From assembly GCA_039881145.1 (NCBI GenBank), contig JAYKKI010000008.1:34296501-34360500 (forward strand): a stretch of DNA of 64,000 bases. The letters run 5' to 3'. This stretch comes from Druceiella hillmani (Eukaryota > Arthropoda > Insecta > Lepidoptera > Hepialidae). A program made the translations under genes and the position numbers. This document shows positions 13,555-26,046 of the stretch, one piece after another; position 1 is the stretch's first letter, and each line of letters opens with the position of its first letter. The notes under the pieces were generated by a model that did no database searches, was not told where the DNA came from, and worked only from the letters and a program-made list of their open reading frames with translations.

Positions 13555-13755
13555 AAAAAATACACTCATAGCGGAGAAAAAATCTGTCTAAATCGAAATT
13601 CTCACCTAGGCTTTTATGACATCGCAAAAGAACCTTAATAATGTAATAATTTAATAATTTCTATGTAGTTTTTATTATAAGAAATTGTGGTTTGGGCAAA
13701 ATTCGAGAGTGATTTATGTGAGCACAAAGAAATTTGATGAAAATATTCTTTTATC
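13555..13755 (+). repeat. Right edge block of R2, inverse of 35220-35490
   Basis: 'gatttatgtgagcacaaag' near 13711 pairs with 'ctcacataaatcacgctc' near 35262. 'aggcttttatgacatcgc' near 13609 pairs with 'gatatcataaaagcc' near 35431. This is the outermost match I see between R2 and R3 and so marks the family edge. Confidence 0.75.
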
Positions 13756-13760
13756 CTGGC

Positions 13761-16700
13761 ACAGTTTGAACCGCTGATTAGTAATAATTTATTTCATTTG
13801 TGTTAAGTACGAAAGAATTTTTGTTTTCAAAATTGTATGAAATATTCCTTACGCTTCATATAACCAGACCCAACGATCTAAAAAGTAATGAATAATTTTA
13901 TAAAATTGTTCATTGGTGTTCTTCCTGGTGGATGGGAGTATACAGCTGATAGAGATATTTTTTAAAGTTTTACTTAATACACAATTTGTTTCCTACGATT
14001 GAAATATTCTTTCTTCACTTTGCGGTGTCCTCTGTTCTCAAATTAATAGTTCGTATTATATTTTCGAACTACTTTTCGCCGAATGTTTGTGACCAATGGA
14101 ATTTAGATGTGGAAACTTTAAATTTATATAACTTACTAACTGTGCCCCACGGCTTTACTTGCGTGGAATTCAAAATAAGGAACATTTTTTCTTATCTCAT
14201 GTATTGCTCTTGGTTATAATTTATTACCATATTAAATTTCATCAAAATCTGTCTAGTATATTTTGTGTGATGACTCATAACATAACATATATACAAAAAT
14301 TAAAAAAAAGATTTTCTGAATTCTTTTATAATTCTATATTCCTAATAAATCACTCTTTTTAAAATATTTTCCACGTACAGAATTTATTCTGTTACAATTT
14401 TATGACACGTAATCAATTTCGTATTAGTAAGAAGCTTAAAAATTATATCTGATAATATTAAGCAATTGGCAAGTTTGCTCCGAAAAGTTTTTTTTTTTTT
14501 TCAATATTTTCGTGTTTTATCGAAAGAGTGATTTATATTAATTCCAGACGAATTTTTCTAAAATTTAATTATGAAAGTTCCAAAGATTTTGTTGACAATG
14601 TTTATAAAAAAAATACGTCCATCCTCCGTCCATCCATATGCGCAATTGCTAAAGTTTAAATTAATAAATATTAAGCCTAGTTACTAGAAGTTAACATTAA
14701 CAGTTCTTGAGAAATATGCGATAATGTTATACAAGTGAGAGATGTACTAAGCAATTTCATTAAAATAGATTGATCTATATGCTTAATTGAATATATAGTA
14801 CTTTATATACTTTCATATGTACATAAGTATACAAAGAAATTCTCAGTGTGAGTTTTAATTGTACTTCATAAGGTTTTATTGCAAGTAAGTCCTGTTTTAC
14901 AATTGTCTAACGCAGATATTAAAATTTCTACAGTACACTGATGGATTTCAATGTAAGTATAGTGAATAAATACGACTCTGGTTTAATGATTCCTGATGTT
15001 GTGTTTCAACATAATACAGAATTTTAAATACAGGAGCTTCTCGAAAATGTTTCTGACAGTTTTAAATTTAATTGCAATAACTTTAACACTAAAATGCGAT
15101 GATTTACGAAACTTCAAGAATTATCGACGGATTACTTCCAAACCAAAATAATGTACTGTTTTTAAGGAATCTGTTGCAAGTGAGCATCATATAAATATGT
15201 GTGTTATCAGCACTGGAATGCCATTTTTTTATTCTAAACTCTTTGGTGTGCTATTGTACTTAATTATAAAATAAATGGAAAATAGGTTTGCTGGTTGAAA
15301 TATATTTTTTCTAAAAAGTTTTGCATGGTACAATTTTAAAAGAGATTTGTTTTCTGTACGCGGAACCTACCTCAGAGTGAGTCCATTTGTTCAGACGCTC
15401 GGGGATTGAAATGCGATCTCAGCTATTTTGAAGCGTGTTTTTGTGATAAATATTCCCCAGGTGAAGAATAAATATTTGTAGCTACTTTTTCGCATTTAAA
15501 TAATTGCATACGTACAATAAAGCGTACAATATATGCTACTCAAAAATTTGTAAAATATTTTAAGAAGAATCAGAATCATACGTACTTGGATGTTTAATTA
15601 CATAAGTACGAGGATATTTTCTTTGCGTCGTGGATGAAAAAAATATCAAATAAATGAAATTATATTTTATTAAAAGTACGCTGTATAAATTAGCTAATTA
15701 TTTTAGTTCTTATTAGTATTAACGCAATTTTGCTGCCAACGAATTAGGAAGTTATAAAATCACCCTTTGTGCAATTTCTCTGTCTTTGTTTTAGGAGAAA
15801 ATACTATTTTTATGACCTGATTTCTAAGATGTCAGTCGTTGGATTTTTGGTAATTATATGCAGTAGGAGCGTCTGAATTTTTTTAAGGTTATTTTTTTCA
15901 CGTCTACGTGTTGGTATCTCCTCACGGCAAAGGCTCTCATGATCGCAAGTGTTGTGTAGCTTGCAGGAGATGTGCTTTTTCAGGTGTGCTATAGTAGAAG
16001 TTGGAAATATTTAAAATAAATTACTTAATTGTATTGTGCTTCATTTTTGGCGTGCTATTTAACTTTTTATCTCTCTTTCAAATTATATGTCTGCATTTTC
16101 CAACACATACTTCCGGTTCCGGTTTACTTCCTAATTGACCGAAAACATGGCCCGTAGGATCACTCTAATGAAGTCTATTTGTATCCATGGAACGGAATTT
16201 CAATCTTTTATATTAAGTATAAGTTCGACAAATAGAATATTATGACATATTGCAATAAAATATTGATAAAACCGAGTTTAAGACAAAATGTAATTTATAA
16301 AAAATATTATATCGCAATCTGATATTGTATTCACAACGTCACAATTGTCCGAATATTTGAAATTGAGCATTCTAAAAATTTAGGAAATAAAGTCCAGCGG
16401 ATACGTTTACCAAAATGACGTTATGTGAATGATGTTTTGACAACGACACTCATTTAAACTTTATATAGCTCTGGCACTTACACGATATTAAAAGCAGACT
16501 AATCTTTCCTTTCCAGCAGAACATGCTATTTTTAAATAAAAAGTAAACCTCAATAGATTACGTAATAATATCACATAATAAAGTCAACTTGATAGTATTA
16601 TGAACCATATAAAGAGATGTGTTGTGTATACGATGATGTTAAAGATATTCGCAAAGACCAATCTATTAATAGATAAAATAATTCAAATCCATTATTTCAA

Positions 16701-16880
16701 CAATAATACAAGCCATTCTGAGGCATTGTTAAATAAATAGACTTAATTGGAGGTCTATATTTGTTGTCCAAAAATTGCTTTTCATCCCAATTTCCTCTAA
16801 TCATAATCAAAATCCTGATTTCAAAACATAAGTTTGCTTGGCATCTATTTCTTAGAATATCTAGTTTTTATTATGATTCA
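13761..16880. other. AT-rich stretch with one RTE-like relic
   Basis: Apart from the RTE-like piece at 14140-14420 I see no gene. There are short open frames of under 80 codons with no recognisable motif. This region has no clear partner elsewhere in the window and may be single-copy intergenic or intronic DNA. Confidence 0.5.
14140..14420 (+). mobile_element. RTE-like LINE 3'-end relic
   Basis: 'tgccccacggctttacttgc' near 14143, then 'gtggaattcaaaataagg', is followed by 'tttcatcaaaatctgtc' near 14237. That order is typical of the 3' end of RTE-clade LINEs and their SINEs. The same order appears around 60360-60480 in R4. It is short and mutated, without coding capacity. The family is inferred from memory of the motif. 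Confidence 0.5.

Positions 16881-16931
<51 letters not shown>
16881..16931. repeat. (TA)n microsatellite
   Basis: A pure TA tract of about 25 repeats, preceded by 'catatatg'. Confidence 0.95.
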
Positions 16932-16932
<1 letters not shown>

Positions 16933-17336
16933 TAATAAATAATACACTCTCCAATCGTATCAATCAATAGTGAAGTCTTATATTTATTTTACAGCACCTT
17001 TAGGAATATCCAGTTGTTTTGTCATATTGGAAGGCTGAGCTAATACTTCTAAAAAAGTTTGTTTCATTGGATTCATCAGATACCTGATTTTTCTGAATAT
17101 TACTATGGCTGAAAACATTGAACATCTTCATCTCATCTTTATTGCTTCAAGGTCTCTTACCGATAATTTTAGTACTGCAATAGATCTTTTTTAAATTATT
17201 CCTGTCCTTACTCTGGTTCATACATTTGCTCCCCACGATGACCTTCCCCATCTTTACTATTGTTCTATCTTGAAATCATTTAGTCACCTGTTATTCTTAT
17301 CTATTTTAGGAGTGAATTTACAAGATAAATATATAT

Positions 17337-17338
<2 letters not shown>

Positions 17339-17417
<79 letters not shown>

Positions 17418-17420
17418 CAT
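17339..17420. repeat. (CA)n(TA)n microsatellite
   Basis: About 28 CA repeats with one CAAA interruption run into about 10 TA repeats. Its layout resembles the tract at 3171-3262. Confidence 0.95.
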
Positions 17421-17442
17421 GTACATAGGGAATTAATTCATT

Positions 17443-17490
17443 AATTTCATTAGTTGTCCCTAAATTATATTAGTAATAACTAATGAAATT
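17443..17490. repeat. Hairpin with 13-bp arms
   Basis: AATTTCATTAGTT and AACTAATGAAATT are perfectly inverted around 22 bases. Confidence 0.8.
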
Positions 17491-17998
17491 TAGGGAAATA
17501 TTTTTCCATATCATAGTTAATAAGCAAATTTAGAAATATAGTGCGGTATCTTGTAAAAATTGTATTGTGTAATATTAAATATTGAGCAAACGCGTACTGA
17601 CATTCTTTGGTGTATTTCAAGAAGTTTATTCAATTTAATAGCGGATCTGCGATGTTTTTATCATAATATGAATTATTGAAGTTATATTAATTTTAAGGCA
17701 ACCAAGTCCGGACTATTGTTTATCAAAATTTAACCAATTAACTCCTTAAACTAAAGGCTTCAAAATGGGCGAAAACAATTGACCATTTTCTTATGTATTT
17801 TTTTTAGATTTTTTCATACGATTTTTGTAAAGTAATAAATTATTGAAAATTGGTGAAAAGTTTTAAATAGAAAACTAAAATCTCATCTCTATTCTTTTAA
17901 TCTATGGTCAAAGTTTCAGAAAGCCATTTTGTTGCTGTAGCTCAGCTATTGTCACAAAGTACACAAAGTAAATTACTCAGTAAATTGATAATATGCAC

Positions 17999-18052
17999 GT
18001 GAATAGAGGAAACTGCAAAGTGAATGTAGACTATGGAGTTTCCTCTATTCAC
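17999..18052. repeat. Perfect hairpin with 16-bp arms
   Basis: GTGAATAGAGGAAACT (17999-18014) and its exact complement (18037-18052) flank a 22-base loop. It is not part of a larger family in this window. Confidence 0.85.
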
Positions 18053-18485
18053 AAATTCCACTAAATTAAGATAGTTTCATAAGAACAGCTTTCTAAGCTG
18101 ACGGTTACTTGATCAAGGTTATTTTAATTAGGAAATTAAATACATCATATAAATGAGAATGCTTAAAACTAGTAATTGTTATGTATGTAGTTTTTCTTAT
18201 TCAACGTGTAATAAACTGTGTCTATAAAATGGTAAAATAGCATAAAATTAACAGCAATATTTTTAGGACTATAATAAGTTTCTCTTACTCAAATAATTTT
18301 TCTCCTTACTAGAAATATTTCACGACTGCAGTATTTTTAAAAGTTTTACTTTTATGATATACGAAAAAAAAAGAATTATTAAGTACACTTTATATTATAT
18401 AGAAAAGTGAGCTGAGATAATGGTACTGCTTTCTTAATTCAATTTAAAAACGTTTGACAGGTTATATCTATTTATATAAATTATT

Positions 18486-18652
18486 AATTATGACCTTGGT
18501 ATCGTTGTATGGCAACATCTTTAGGTGGGCTATTAGCAAAGATCTTTGCTAATAGCCCACTTGAAGATGTTGTAATACATCGAAACCTAGGTCGTGGTAA
18601 AGAACTTAAAGAAAGTAAAAATAATACTACATCACGTAGTTGCATTTAATTG
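18486..18652 (+). mobile_element. Family P copy 1 (foldback retroposon-like, degenerate)
   Basis: An inverted 5' part ('caacatctttaggtgggcta') and a forward part meet at 'agcaaagatctttgct' (near 18536). The forward part runs through 'cgaaacctaggtcgtggtaa' to 'cacgtagttgcatttaattg'. The hammerhead-like core (18557-18597) has TTGAAGA for CTGAAGA and a stem II mismatch, so it is decayed. The usual 3' tail after 'attgtga' is missing or mutated. I could not see a flanking duplication. Confidence 0.75.
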
Positions 18653-19029
18653 TGAATGTGCATATCTTTTATAATTTTTTAGATACAATTAATAATGTCA
18701 ACATAGTTGGAAAAAAGGTCGCTGGTTTAGGAGGTAAGAAAACTAAAACAAATAAAAAGAATTAGGGATACTATGTGTTAGGAAAACGTAGGCCTTTGAA
18801 AATGTTTAATGAAAAGTCCGCGACAGCTTTTATCTAAGTATCTATTATGTAATTTTCAACTTGAAAAAAGTGCGTGAGATAAAAGTGACATAGTTTAATT
18901 CAGTTAATTGATTCCTCATTTAAATAAATATAATAGCATTTTCAGCGTTTTCTATTGTATTTAGTTATTCACGCTTCACAATTTAGGTTAGTAGTTTAAG
19001 AGAAATTAACAGGTTTTTGAAAATATGCA

Positions 19030-19450
19030 ATAGTAGAAAACACGAGTTTGATGACGTTTGGTGTGATATACCCGTGCATGGAAATTTGGAATGGAGGAGG
19101 AAAGCGAAATGGTGCGGGATATTACAAGCGCATTATGTCATGGTTTATTTTTATATTTTTGGTAATTGAAAAGCGTAATTTACATTCATGAAAGAAAAAT
19201 ACATATCGAAAAATCTTATCTAAATAACTCAGTATCCATATGGAGCCATTATATTTCACTATTAAGTGCACTTTAGATTACACTAAAATATCTTGTATAT
19301 TTAATAACTTGGATCATAAGATTAAGAGAAATTATAAGGGCTTTGAACGCATTTTGATGACGTAAAGAATAGAGAGAAGAAAAGTGCACATTTAGTGCGG
19401 GAGTATCACAAGCGCATCATGTTGCAATAAAGTAAAATAAAAGACAGGAT
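19030..19450 (+). repeat. Two direct copies of a ~110-bp repeat
   Basis: 'tttgatgacgt' at 19048 and 19352 leads in both cases to 'gtgcgggatattacaagcgc' or a close variant, near 19112 and 19396, about 290-305 bp apart. A related phrase, 'gtgggatttcacaagcg', lies in the palindrome arm near 25615. It is possibly a fragment of another dispersed repeat. Confidence 0.55.
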
Positions 19451-21100
19451 TATTTTCATTCAGTTATATATCAACACTCTTAATTAAATAACCCAAATGT
19501 ATCCGTACGAATTCGTAGATGGTCACTAGTTTCATATAATAGCCTATTCAAAAGATATTTTTGTAATTTCCTGATAATCGCAACGATTTTTACATAGCAA
19601 TTTATATAGCAAGAACTTTTGAAATAATAATTAAAAGCTAACAAAAATGTACACATCAACCTATTTAAGCCAGCATTCATAAGTCAACATGAACGCTGAA
19701 AGAGAGGCTTATAAATTTCTTGAATATTTCTCAGCAGATTTGAGGGTAAATACTACACGAAGTGAATAATAGATATATTTCTGGCTTATAAATTGGTAAC
19801 TGTTGCAGCCGCATGCAATTATTTCAGGATGAGTCTTATTTTTAACACCGCATCTTATTAGGTTTATGTTGTGAAAAAACGAACTTTCATAATTTCATCA
19901 TATCGGTTCGTCAATGCGTTTGCCTGTGAAATACTTTTGTCTGTCATATACTCACAATTTTCCCAGTTTTAGACCTATGGGCATGAAATTGTGCAAGTAT
20001 GTTTTTCACATGAAAATCACAATGATAGAAAATAATGTTCGTTTTTTTCAAATGTGTCGTCCCATCGATATAAAATTAAGATCAACGGATGGAATATAAT
20101 TAGGTAGTTCTTTTAAGATAAAATTGAGGTCATTTATTATTTTCCATTTAATTATTCGCTTAATTTTCAATTAATTTATTTATTTTTAAACCTATATTAT
20201 TCATGTTGTTAAGGACGTGTGCGGCGCGGCAAGTGTATTGAAAGAGTTCTAACATTTATGTTCTTACAATTTTAAAGACTTCAATACATACGCTTTATAT
20301 TGGCGTATACAAGCAACTTACAAAAAATATGTTTCAAAATGACTTACAACGTTCAAATCTCTGATATTTCTACCATATATTTAGCAAATGTGAAATTCAA
20401 GATACTAGTGTTTAATTAGAACTTTTCAATTGATTTATTTTGGTTGAATTGAGTCAACAATTGCAGGCCGATTTTGTTTGTATGTCCTATGAGACAGACA
20501 TTTATTTGTTTCTTTTGGGTTTGATATAAACAACAACAAATATGAAAAATTTAGTGTTAATACAGAAAATTATGTTGTTGCCATTCGGTCTGTCAATCAA
20601 CTCGATTATATAAATTATTACAAAGTAGTACCAAAACAATATATCCTTCTTTATCGGAACAATACAGAGACGAATTTCACAAGTGATTACACTATGTTCC
20701 CATTAGATATATTAGACAAAATAGAACATGGTCATGATTAGATAAAACAGTGTTCAACGAGATGCACTTAAGAAAACGCGGTTGAAATAAATCAAGGTGG
20801 ACTTGATTTACATGCAGCAGAATTTGCGGTTACTGACCAAAAGAAATTAAAAGAAATTATAACGAGAGTTTGTAAATCAGCAGCACGGATAGCAGCATAA
20901 TGGCTTCGAAATGGCTCCAAATTGCTAAGGACTGTTCATTCATTCATTCAGATAAAATAAAAAGATTAAATTTTGAGTTATCACCCTACATAGTCTTGAA
21001 AAATATAACATATAATTTTTTTACTCGATATTTTTATTTAGGAATTTTTCAGGAAATTGCTTAAAAACTATTAAATTTTTACAGCACACCAAACTATTAA
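19451..21100. other. AT-rich stretch, no gene seen
   Basis: It holds only short frames (66 and 61 codons) without recognisable motifs or partners elsewhere in the window. Confidence 0.5.
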
Positions 21101-21330
21101 ATAATAGTCAGTAAAAGATCTAAATTGACGATAAACACTTTAACTACAGTAAGGCCGTGGTAGGAAGTGGATTTAAATTGGATTGTTGCTGCGAGCGCCG
21201 TCTCGAGACGACTATTAAACATCTCGCCTCCAATTACCTTTACAGCTCTATTCATATTTTATGTGGCCTCAGGAATGCAATTTCGCGCGACTACTTTACT
21301 TAATTTAGTTTTTCAACAGTTGCCTGCATA
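21100..21330 (-). repeat. Block Z fragment
   Basis: On the minus strand 'cgtctcgagacggcgctc' lies between 'gctgtaaaggtaattg' and 'atccaatttaaat'. This is the same order as 40600-40690 and the reverse complement of 63740-63850. It is one of several Z pieces; a frame runs through part of it but differs from the other copies. Confidence 0.65.
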
Positions 21331-22337
21331 ATATAAGTACGGAGCGCAGACCAGTAGAAAATACTTATTTTAAAATAATATAAATAGAATTCGAATCAGT
21401 TGTAAAATTACGATTTACTTTTTAGGAACCAATTTGATGAATAAGGAGTAAATAATTATGATCGAAAGCTGTAAATAGATAAAAAACTCCATGTTTGTTA
21501 GAAAGAGGTTATTAGATGGTATGATGTCAATAGCCCGCATTTTCTACTGTGTATTAAATATAATAAAATTTTAATTTAGATAGGAAAGATAATCAAATAT
21601 AGTATTAATACATTAACGTCGATATGAAGGTACCAAGCAAGCCAAAGAAGGACTAAATAGTATCATACCGAAAGCATTTACTAAAAAATACTCCATAATT
21701 TTACAGGTCTTAAAATTTATTAGGACACTATCCGGCAATTATATTACCGTAAATTAATTACAAATTGAAGCCGAAATTAATTTTAAGATTGCTCATACTT
21801 AAGTTAGGTTTTTCATTGAGAAATCGAGAAATTAACAGAAAACACATAAAATATATCTATATTAAAAGCTAAAGTAAATATTTATGTTATGCATTTATTT
21901 TATTACTTCATGATTTTAAAACAAGCGCTTTTGGTGATTGTACAAATTAAAACAAAATTATATAAAGTCAGTTAAATGTCATCGAACACAAGAAAATTCT
22001 GTGATGGAATGTGTCAAATAAAATGTGCATTCATTTTGATAAGATAAATATTCGATTGCCACATTGTATTAATTTAGGACAATTTTAATCTTTATTGTTA
22101 ATATAGTTGAGATAATATAAAACAGAATCTCATATGTGGATTTGTGAATTTGAACGTTTGATTGGTGGATTCGTATTTGTGGATTTGTACGTTCGACATT
22201 TAATAAAAAATCAGTCAGTACTACTTGTAACAATATACTTTAAAATATTGAAATAAACAATTATACCAGGGATAAAAAAAATTCAAACAAATTAAGTAGC
22301 ATTTTAATATAAACAAAAAGTAAACACTGTAAGTTTT

Positions 22338-22525
22338 ATTGAATATATTTGTCGTTAATTTTGTAGAAATTCATTATTCACAATTAAATGAAACTACGTG
22401 ATGTAATATTATTTCTACTTTCTTTAATTTCTTTACCACGACCTAGGTTTCGTTGTATTACATCTTCAGGTGGGATATTAGCAAAGATCTTTGCTAACAT
22501 CAGATACTTTCATTTAATTGTGGAT
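22338..22525 (-). mobile_element. Family P copy 2 at outer left end of palindrome
   Basis: Read on the minus strand, the full 3' tail ends at 22338. The hammerhead-like core spans 22436-22473 but has lost three bases of stem II. The second half is cut short: 'ctttgctaacatca' at 22489 joins directly to 'tttcatttaattgtg' at 22508. The same unusual junction occurs in mirror image at 29510-29535, so this deleted copy was in the arm before the arm was duplicated, or was homogenised afterwards. Confidence 0.8.
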
Positions 22526-23532
22526 AGTGAGCTATGTTTATGTTACTGACTTTTGCTTGGCGCGCGGTCGCGATTGAATCGATACAAAAATGATGACATA
22601 GGCATAAGAATTATTTTACTATTTGCCTGTAATTGAGAAAAAAATAAATACATTCGAAGGTGTCGCTGTAGCAACTGCGTATACTGGCCTATCTAATTCT
22701 AAGTGAAAATAAATAGTGTTTCAAATTACGAACCATTTAAATCAATTGGTATGGATAAAATACAGAATTTTTTAAATTTATTTATTGTATACGATTGAGA
22801 AGCACCACCTTTACAACCAGAATTACAGCACCACATTTATTCAATGTCGAACGGTCAAATCCACGTTGTATATTATATAACAACTATTTTAAACTTTTTT
22901 GAAGCTTCAGTATATAACCACCTTCTAAATTAAATCCATCAAAAACATTACAATAAAAAGTTCGTCTTTATAATGATTGAAATAGGAAGCAGTAAGATAA
23001 AAGCAACCAATTACTTGCTAAGCTTTGCAGGACAATTTATTATATCACAATTATTTTAAACTTTTTTGAAACTTAGGAATACCTAATAACAGTAAATAAA
23101 ATTAGAGTCTGAAAAACCTGAAGAAACACGCGTTTATAGCAATAAGGACTAAAAAGTAGAAAATAATCTTTAAATATAAAGATTTTGGTCAAGAGCGGAA
23201 GGATGTCTCGGATGACGAAAAAAAATAACTTTTATGTTAAAAAAGATAGGGATGCTCTCGACTTACATTTTGATACTAACTACATTCTAAAATAAAAATT
23301 TAAAAATTATGTTAAGTATCCTATGCTTTTTTATATTAATGTAATTTTTTAAGTATTAAAAAGTGTCAAGTTCATCTTTAAAATGGTAAAGATAATAAAC
23401 AGTGAGATAAAAGCAATCACTCTCATGCATAGTTTTGCTAGACAAATGTATATGACTAAGTTAGAGATTTTCGGCTAGACATATTGACTTTACCAAACAA
23501 AGTTATTGAAGGTGAATTATGGACTAAGGTCC

Positions 23533-23728
23533 AAAATATGCTCACTATAATTTAAATCCAATTAGTTAGAGTAAAAATGCATTCAAGTTTTTGCAGAGTT
23601 TTGTTACAAAAGTTTAGATGAGTTAGCTGGAGCTTTGCATCCAGATTTATTGAATGTTGTGCCTATCGCAGCATTGAACTTGGCCACGACTCATTTTTAT
23701 CCATTTATCATATTACTATATGATAAGT
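23533..23728 (+). repeat. Segment flipped relative to palindrome symmetry (left)
   Basis: This piece, from 'aaaatatgctcactataa' to 'tatgataag', reads in the same direction at 28281-28474. The arms around it are inverted: 'ggtgaattatggac' at 23511 pairs with 'gtccataattcacc' at 28475. One arm therefore underwent an inversion of about 195 bp, or both received the same insertion in one orientation. AAGGTCC is found at one border in each arm. Confidence 0.85.
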
Positions 23729-25932
23729 CATAATATGATAAGTTAGCACTGAAATTGAAAATGGACTGATCAGCTTAAAGCTTGAAACTTAGTATAATAA
23801 AATCATTTATAACATAGAATTTCCTAGTTAACTACAATCTCTTTGAATTGTAATAGTAATCAGATTAATCTTATTTGAACGTAATTGAAAGGATATAAAA
23901 TTAAAATATTAAGTAACTCGTCATGTCTATAACTAGTTTAATGATAAAACTTTTGTGGTATATCTTTAATTTAAATTGACAAAAAAATGATTAAATATTT
24001 TTTTTAAATTCACATTTTCTCAGTTAATGTGATCGATTCTGTTGAAAGTTTTAAAGGTTTTAGAAGTAAACGATCGATCAATCAAAAAGAAGTGAGAGAA
24101 GACAGATATGTTTTAATCATGTAACGTAAACAAATATAAGAATTTAAAAGAATGCAGTCGGGCATGAAATTTTACACTTACATCTTAACACACACAGAGA
24201 ACAAGGGATTTTACATCTTGATCCCACGAATAATCTATTTACTTACAGTAACATAACTATAGTAGATTTGATGGAACGGATTAGGCGGCAGCCAGTCTGG
24301 AATGGCAGCCAGAACCCCAGTTTGCGTATCGCTGTTTACACATGTATTACATTTGTTGATGTAATCTCTAGGTATTCGAATACATCTTGCACGTCATCCT
24401 AGACGTTCGCTGTTTACATCTCTCATTTTGTAAGACGTTAATTTATGTGTTTGCTATTGTTTGCTATATAGTAAATTGACTATTATAAATTTGTCTTGTA
24501 AGGTACTGTATAGAAGGAATATATCGGTATGTCTAATTTGTAGATCAAAGTATATTGGAGCGAGAGTAAATAATCGATGACATTCAATTTGAAATATGGT
24601 CTCGCGTGACGAATTTATACAATATCAATCAATGACTTTATGATGTATAGACATATTGTTAGCAACCTAAACCATGTTATTAGCACCCTTACCCTAAATG
24701 TGGTTCCTAAAACTACTACCTTTTTTTTCAAACTTACTTTTTTCCAAAGTGTGGCTCTTTGAGGCTATATTTTTTGTTCTTTTCATAAGGGTATAATGGG
24801 TCTATTGTATATTATTATAGCCATTTGATGTTATACATTTCCACACGTTATGTTGCTTGAAATTAACATATATAGCAAAATTGATAGATTTTGATCCAAT
24901 TAGTTAATGTATTTAATACTGACTTAATAAGATTTAAAAGAAAATCTATGCAATTAAATTGAACACCCATGTAGTAAATTATGAAAATATATGAGACTGG
25001 TTGAAATTACTCTATAATATGAATTTATCTATTGTTTATCTCGGCAATATCTAAATAACAGAATTTTCATTACTTTTGCTAACTTTTTCTCATTGCTTCG
25101 TTTGTATGTATTAAGAAATTAAGAACATGCAAAGGGAGACCGGCAAAAGTCCATATAATGTTGGGCTCAAATGTTACAAGAATTAAAATGACATCCTTAA
25201 ATATAGAACAAAAAAATAAGCCTCTTAAAATTTTTATTAAGCCCTAAATCGGACAAGTGGATAATATTGTATTATAAAAATTCAGGTTATTTTTCAATAC
25301 AGTTGGTAAATGTTGGTAATGCAGTAATTTTATAAAACAATCAGTTTAAAATGTTTTAAATAACTGGTTTCCTTTTTTATGTTTTTCTTTTTCCTTTGGA
25401 TATTTAAACATCAACTTTAAATAGAGCGGGATCTATATAATTTATTTCTAGGCTAATTTAACCAGTTACACCTTGCATGTTCTAGTGTCTATCCTTAATA
25501 GAGAAAATACCTAAAAGCATATTCAAAATAGGGAATAAATACCCACAATAATTGCGGGGAATTATTTCCTCGTCCGCGTTTCTGCTCGGTGGGCGATGGA
25601 ACGGGACTTCCGCGGTGGGATTTCACAAGCGTGCTATTATCGATGGAAAGTATATATAGACTGGATATTTCCTTTCATATTCATTTATTTTTTCTAACAT
25701 TTCATTTTATTTTCGAAATTTGTGACAATAATAGCACATCACATAGTACCCCATAAAAGTAAAAATGTTAGCTCCAGGGCGCAAAAGTATCCAATTTGGA
25801 AACAATTCTTATCGATTCATTGCTTGCAGAAAATGTAATTAAGAGATAGTTGGACTTGCGAAAAGAATGGAGACATACTTCCGGATATATAGTAATATTT
25901 CTAACGCTAATTACAATTTTGACGAAGCCGAG

Positions 25933-26046
25933 TTGCCACGATTGCAAATTTCTTTACCACGACCTAGGTTTCGTTGTATTACAACATCCAACCTGACGAT
26001 GTAACCTAGCAGCTCCCATTACATCTACCATACAGTACTCGGACTC
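25933..26046. other. Central spacer of the palindrome
   Basis: The 114 bases between the arms include a partial family P core on the minus strand (about 25949-25990, 'taccacgacctaggtttcg'). The P piece ends where the CTGAAGA strand should be. The rest ('cctgacgatgtaacctagc' onward) matches nothing else I saw in the window. Confidence 0.8.
25949..25990 (-). mobile_element. Family P fragment at palindrome centre
   Basis: It matches the GAAAC to GTGG half of the P core. The 5' strand of stem I and CTGAAGA are missing, so the ribozyme-like fold is broken. Its position exactly between the arms suggests a P element took part in forming the palindrome. Confidence 0.7.

Larger units (their letters stand above)
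3064..13760 (+). repeat. Family R copy R2, long non-coding repeat
   Basis: This is the most continuous plus-strand copy in the left half. Parts 3064-3350, 4180-4260, 5945-8290 and 9060-11370 align in order with R4 (55990-62830). Parts 4440-8290, 9350-9700 and 10575-13755 align in reverse with R3. Examples are 'ataaggtgattgatacgtat' (5953 and 56497) and 'gcgacctggag' (11334 and 62787). R4 lacks 3360-4140 and 4270-5940, but R3 has at least 4440-5480, so R4 is the deleted copy there. R2 lacks the module R4 carries at 58975-60250. No frame over about 80 codons is shared between copies. The origin of the family is not recognised. Confidence 0.8.
22338..25932 (+). repeat. Left arm of 7.3-kb palindrome
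   Basis: This arm is the inverse of 26047-29685. Anchors in order are 'attgaatatatttg' (22338), 'tggcgcgcggtcgcgattga' (22558), 'agtctgaaaaacctgaagaa' (23106), 'agatattttaattttatatc'-type AT stretches, 'cctagacgttcgctg' (24399), 'cgtccgcgtttctgctcgg' (25572) and 'gacgaagccgag' at the inner end. In the sample 25560-25680 I judge about 90-93% identity to the other arm. It contains diverged direct repeats (near 22868 and 23040; near 22960 and 23365). No reverse transcriptase, transposase or other coding region is visible. Confidence 0.9.

Noticed and set aside
13761..22337. Hidden exons of a host gene
   Set aside because: No frame with splice-site-like borders and recognisable protein motifs was found by reading. 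Gene prediction with RNA evidence would be needed to exclude small exons.
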